From Campylobacteraceae bacterium (GTDB lineage: Bacteria > Campylobacterota > Campylobacteria > Campylobacterales > Sulfurospirillaceae): a stretch of DNA of 5,600 bases. Under the pieces are notes generated by a model, which ran no database searches, had not been told where the DNA came from, and worked only from the letters and a program-made list of their open reading frames with translations. The stretch's first letter is position 1. The number at the start of each line of letters is the position of its first letter. A program made the position numbers and the translations under genes. Positions 4,441 through 5,600 of this stretch are shown here, piece after piece. Location of the stretch: NCBI GenBank assembly GCA_019162915.1, contig JAFLKZ010000080.1, positions 14,020-19,619 on the forward strand. The letters run 5' to 3'.

Positions 4441-4692
4441 TCACTTAACTTCTTTTCTCTCACTGTTTATCCTTTCTATCACATCATTAAGATCTTCATA
4501 CCTATCCAAAGGAGTGTCTTTACGGTTTTGAATAATACTATTAATCTCTATCAATTCAGCCTGATCAGTAATTGATCTAAATCGTAAATCTTCTTTACTT
4601 TGTTTATCTACAACGGTGTTTTTTAGGGGCATTTTTTTGTATTTTTCTTGAATTAATTTCTTTCTTTTTCTCATCGATACAAATTTTATCAT
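4441..4692 (-). pseudogene. C-terminal remnant of a second Phd/YefM-type antitoxin
   Basis: The frame closes at 4441. From about residue 36 it reads EDLRFRSITDQAELIEINSI, then IQNRKDTPLDRYEDLNDVIE. The first 27 or so residues of this match the antitoxin at 1988-2278; the DNA of the two is roughly 70% identical over about 80 bases. Upstream of that the similarity fades into Lys-rich, low-complexity sequence (MRKRKKLIQEKYKKM), and the N-terminal DNA-binding part is gone. The ATG at 4692 has no ribosome binding site. It thus preserves the C-terminal, toxin-binding half, the part missing from the other copy. No cognate toxin follows. It overlaps the ORF at 4604-4786 in another frame, so a frameshifted joint gene is also possible. 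Confidence 0.55.
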
Positions 4693-4786
4693 TAAAAGAA
4701 CATGCTATTAATATTTCATCAATTTCGTTCTCATTAAATCCATCACATCGCAGTTCATCTCTAACATAGATTTCTCGGTCAATCAT
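4604..4786 (-). CDS. Small hypothetical protein (60 aa)
   Basis: The ATG at 4786 is preceded by AGGA (4793-4796) with six-base spacing, the main support for this ORF. The product begins MIDREIYVRDELRCDGFNEN and continues EIDEILIAC, a plausible acidic helical segment. The last 25 residues are Lys-rich and low in complexity, probably read out of frame. It lies 39 bases downstream of the membrane protein gene on the same strand and overlaps the antitoxin remnant at 4441-4692 by 89 bases. It may be the 5' end of a gene that a frameshift in the A-rich stretch (about 4620-4680) has cut off from that remnant. I do not recognise a family. Confidence 0.35.
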   Translation of the reverse strand: MIDREIYVRDELRCDGFNENEIDEILIACSFNDKICIDEKKKEINSRKIQKNAPKKHRCR

Positions 4787-4825
4787 TATGTATCCTTTTA
4801 AAAAGTTTAGTAATATAATTTTTTA

Positions 4826-5254
4826 CTAAAGACTCTCTTTCAAGTATTTTTGAATTCTCGCAGGGTTAAAAAAAGAGTCAAAAACATATTTAGCTTTAGA
4901 TTTATATGTAAAAGACAGTACTAACTCAAATGGATTTTTTGTTTTAGGGTGAATAATGTATAGTACTAACTTTCCACTAAATCCAAAATGACTAGGTTTA
5001 TATTCTATATCCCAAATATCATCATAAAAACAGTAAATAGTATCTTTAACAATTAAACTTCCATCTTTATAATGTACATGCCAAATTGAAAATTTATGTG
5101 AAATTTTATCGGCAAAATCTAATAGAAATATGATCCATACTATCATAAAAAGTCCACATATGAAAAAGCCTAAGAAAAATGAAGTGTTGGTAAAAAAATA
5201 AAAAAAAGAATGTAAAATAAATCCAAATAATGGAATTGATACTAGAATCATCAC
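4826..5254 (-). CDS. Membrane protein with two N-terminal helices and a PH-like soluble domain, 5' end uncertain
   Basis: The GTG start at 5254 (next codon ATG, 5251) gives 142 residues. Residues about 1-21 and 25-46 are hydrophobic transmembrane helices in hairpin form. The rest is soluble and strand-rich: WHVHYKDGSLIVKD, then IYCFYDDIWDIEYK, LVLYIIHPKTKNPFELVLSF, ending in a helix (YVFDSFFNPARIQKYLKESL). The layout resembles bacterial PH-like/YcxB-type membrane proteins; that assignment is tentative. No good ribosome binding site precedes either start. The same frame stays open for 34 more codons up to a stop at 5359-5357 and reads like protein (for example KVLPKDIDLVATVNNRWFPV), yet contains no ATG, GTG or TTG. 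The gene may therefore have lost its true 5' end at a junction with the next gene. Confidence 0.6.
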   Translation of the reverse strand: MMILVSIPLFGFILHSFFYFFTNTSFFLGFFICGLFMIVWIIFLLDFADKISHKFSIWHVHYKDGSLIVKDTIYCFYDDIWDIEYKPSHFGFSGKLVLYIIHPKTKNPFELVLSFTYKSKAKYVFDSFFNPARIQKYLKESL

Positions 5255-5331
5255 TACGGGGAACCATCTATTATTAACTGTTGCGACTAAGTCAATATCT
5301 TTTGGTAAAACTTTTAGATTGTTAATAAAAT

Positions 5332-5337
5332 TATAAT
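5332..5337 (+). promoter_or_regulatory. -10 box of the substrate-binding protein gene
   Basis: TATAAT at 5332-5337 lies 21 bases before the start at 5359 and has a T-rich stretch upstream but no clear -35, as is usual in Campylobacterota. It sits inside the open frame of the leftward membrane gene. Confidence 0.4.
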
Positions 5338-5358
5338 TTATTTGAATAGTAGGTCTCT

Positions 5359-5600
5359 ATGATGAATAAAAGACACACCCTCCTCTTATTTTTGGGGGCT
5401 TTGCTCCTCCCTTCTTTCCTCTTTGGCAAACCCTTGGAAGATATTACCCTTCAGCTTCGATGGCTTCATCAGTTTCAATTCGCTGGATATTATATGGCAA
5501 AAGAAAAAGGATATTATCGTGATGCCGGATTAAATGTCACGATTGTAGAAGCCAACAACAAACATCCTCATCCTGTTGAAGAAGTCGTTGAAGGACGCGC
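5359..5600 (+). CDS. NMT1/THI5-like periplasmic substrate-binding protein, N-terminal part
   Basis: The ATG at 5359 (a second ATG follows at 5362) opens a frame that runs off the right edge after 80 codons. AGG at 5351-5353 serves as a weak ribosome binding site. It starts with a signal peptide: MMNKRH, the hydrophobic core TLLLFLGALLLPSFLFG, then KPLED. The mature part shows the NMT1/THI5/SsuA signature ITLQLRWLHQFQFAGYYMAK, then EKGYYRDAGLNVTIVEA. It would bind a small ligand (thiamine-precursor or sulfonate-like in known relatives) in the periplasm. In Campylobacterota such domains are often fused to histidine kinase, PAS or GGDEF modules; the C-terminus is outside the window, so transporter component or sensor cannot be decided. 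Its higher GC suggests core genome, next to the AT-rich accessory DNA on its left. Confidence 0.85.
   Translation, partial: MMNKRHTLLLFLGALLLPSFLFGKPLEDITLQLRWLHQFQFAGYYMAKEKGYYRDAGLNVTIVEANNKHPHPVEEVVEGR

Overview
The window is AT-rich, gene-dense DNA. Its style (short overlapping genes, A-rich ribosome binding sites, -10 boxes often without a good -35) and gene content fit a Campylobacterota bacterium, perhaps Sulfurospirillum-like; the genus is a guess. Most of the window is accessory DNA: defence-type regulators, several toxin-antitoxin (TA) loci, gene fragments and recombination scars. Only the right edge looks like ordinary core chromosome.

Left block (1-2067). A gene of unknown function runs leftward off the edge from 233. 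It is divergent from a WYL-family transcriptional regulator (400-1408) that is split by an apparent one-base frameshift near 625. Directly after it comes a promoter-like region with a perfect TGACA-N5-TGTCA palindrome, then an exported glycine-zipper protein (1471-1954), also frameshifted, and a tiny lipoprotein (1951-2067) coupled to it by an ATGA overlap. The last codons of the lipoprotein gene run into the reverse strand of a truncated Phd/YefM antitoxin gene, which marks a DNA junction near 2025-2038.

Middle block (1988-3262). The truncated orphan antitoxin lies head to head with a complete RelB/DinJ-YafQ type TA operon (2469-2989). That operon has a well-formed promoter with an imperfect 22-bp palindrome between -35 and -10. 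It is bracketed by an imperfect 28-bp direct repeat (2379-2406 and 2987-3014, 24/28 identical). To its right, a gene-free stretch (2990-3262) holds a leftward terminator, a 19-nt piece resembling the 3' end of a tRNA (probably Leu type), and several short direct repeats. Together these look like an integrase attachment scar.

Right block (3263-5356, all leftward). An HTH protein and an AbiEii-like nucleotidyltransferase form an overlapping two-gene operon behind a perfect consensus sigma-70 promoter (TTGACA-17-TATAAT). This is the best candidate here for a little-described TA or defence unit, because the HTH partner is not recognisably the usual AbiEi antitoxin. Upstream lie a second Phd-type remnant (C-terminal half only), a small unknown ORF, and a two-helix membrane protein whose 5' end appears to be missing. 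From 5359 rightward begins a secreted NMT1/THI5-like substrate-binding protein, partial at the window edge, that looks like core genome.

Overall the window reads as a defence/TA hotspot with at least three recombination boundaries (about 2030, about 3101 and about 5345). Two separate single-base frameshifts in the left block could be real decay or base-calling errors.
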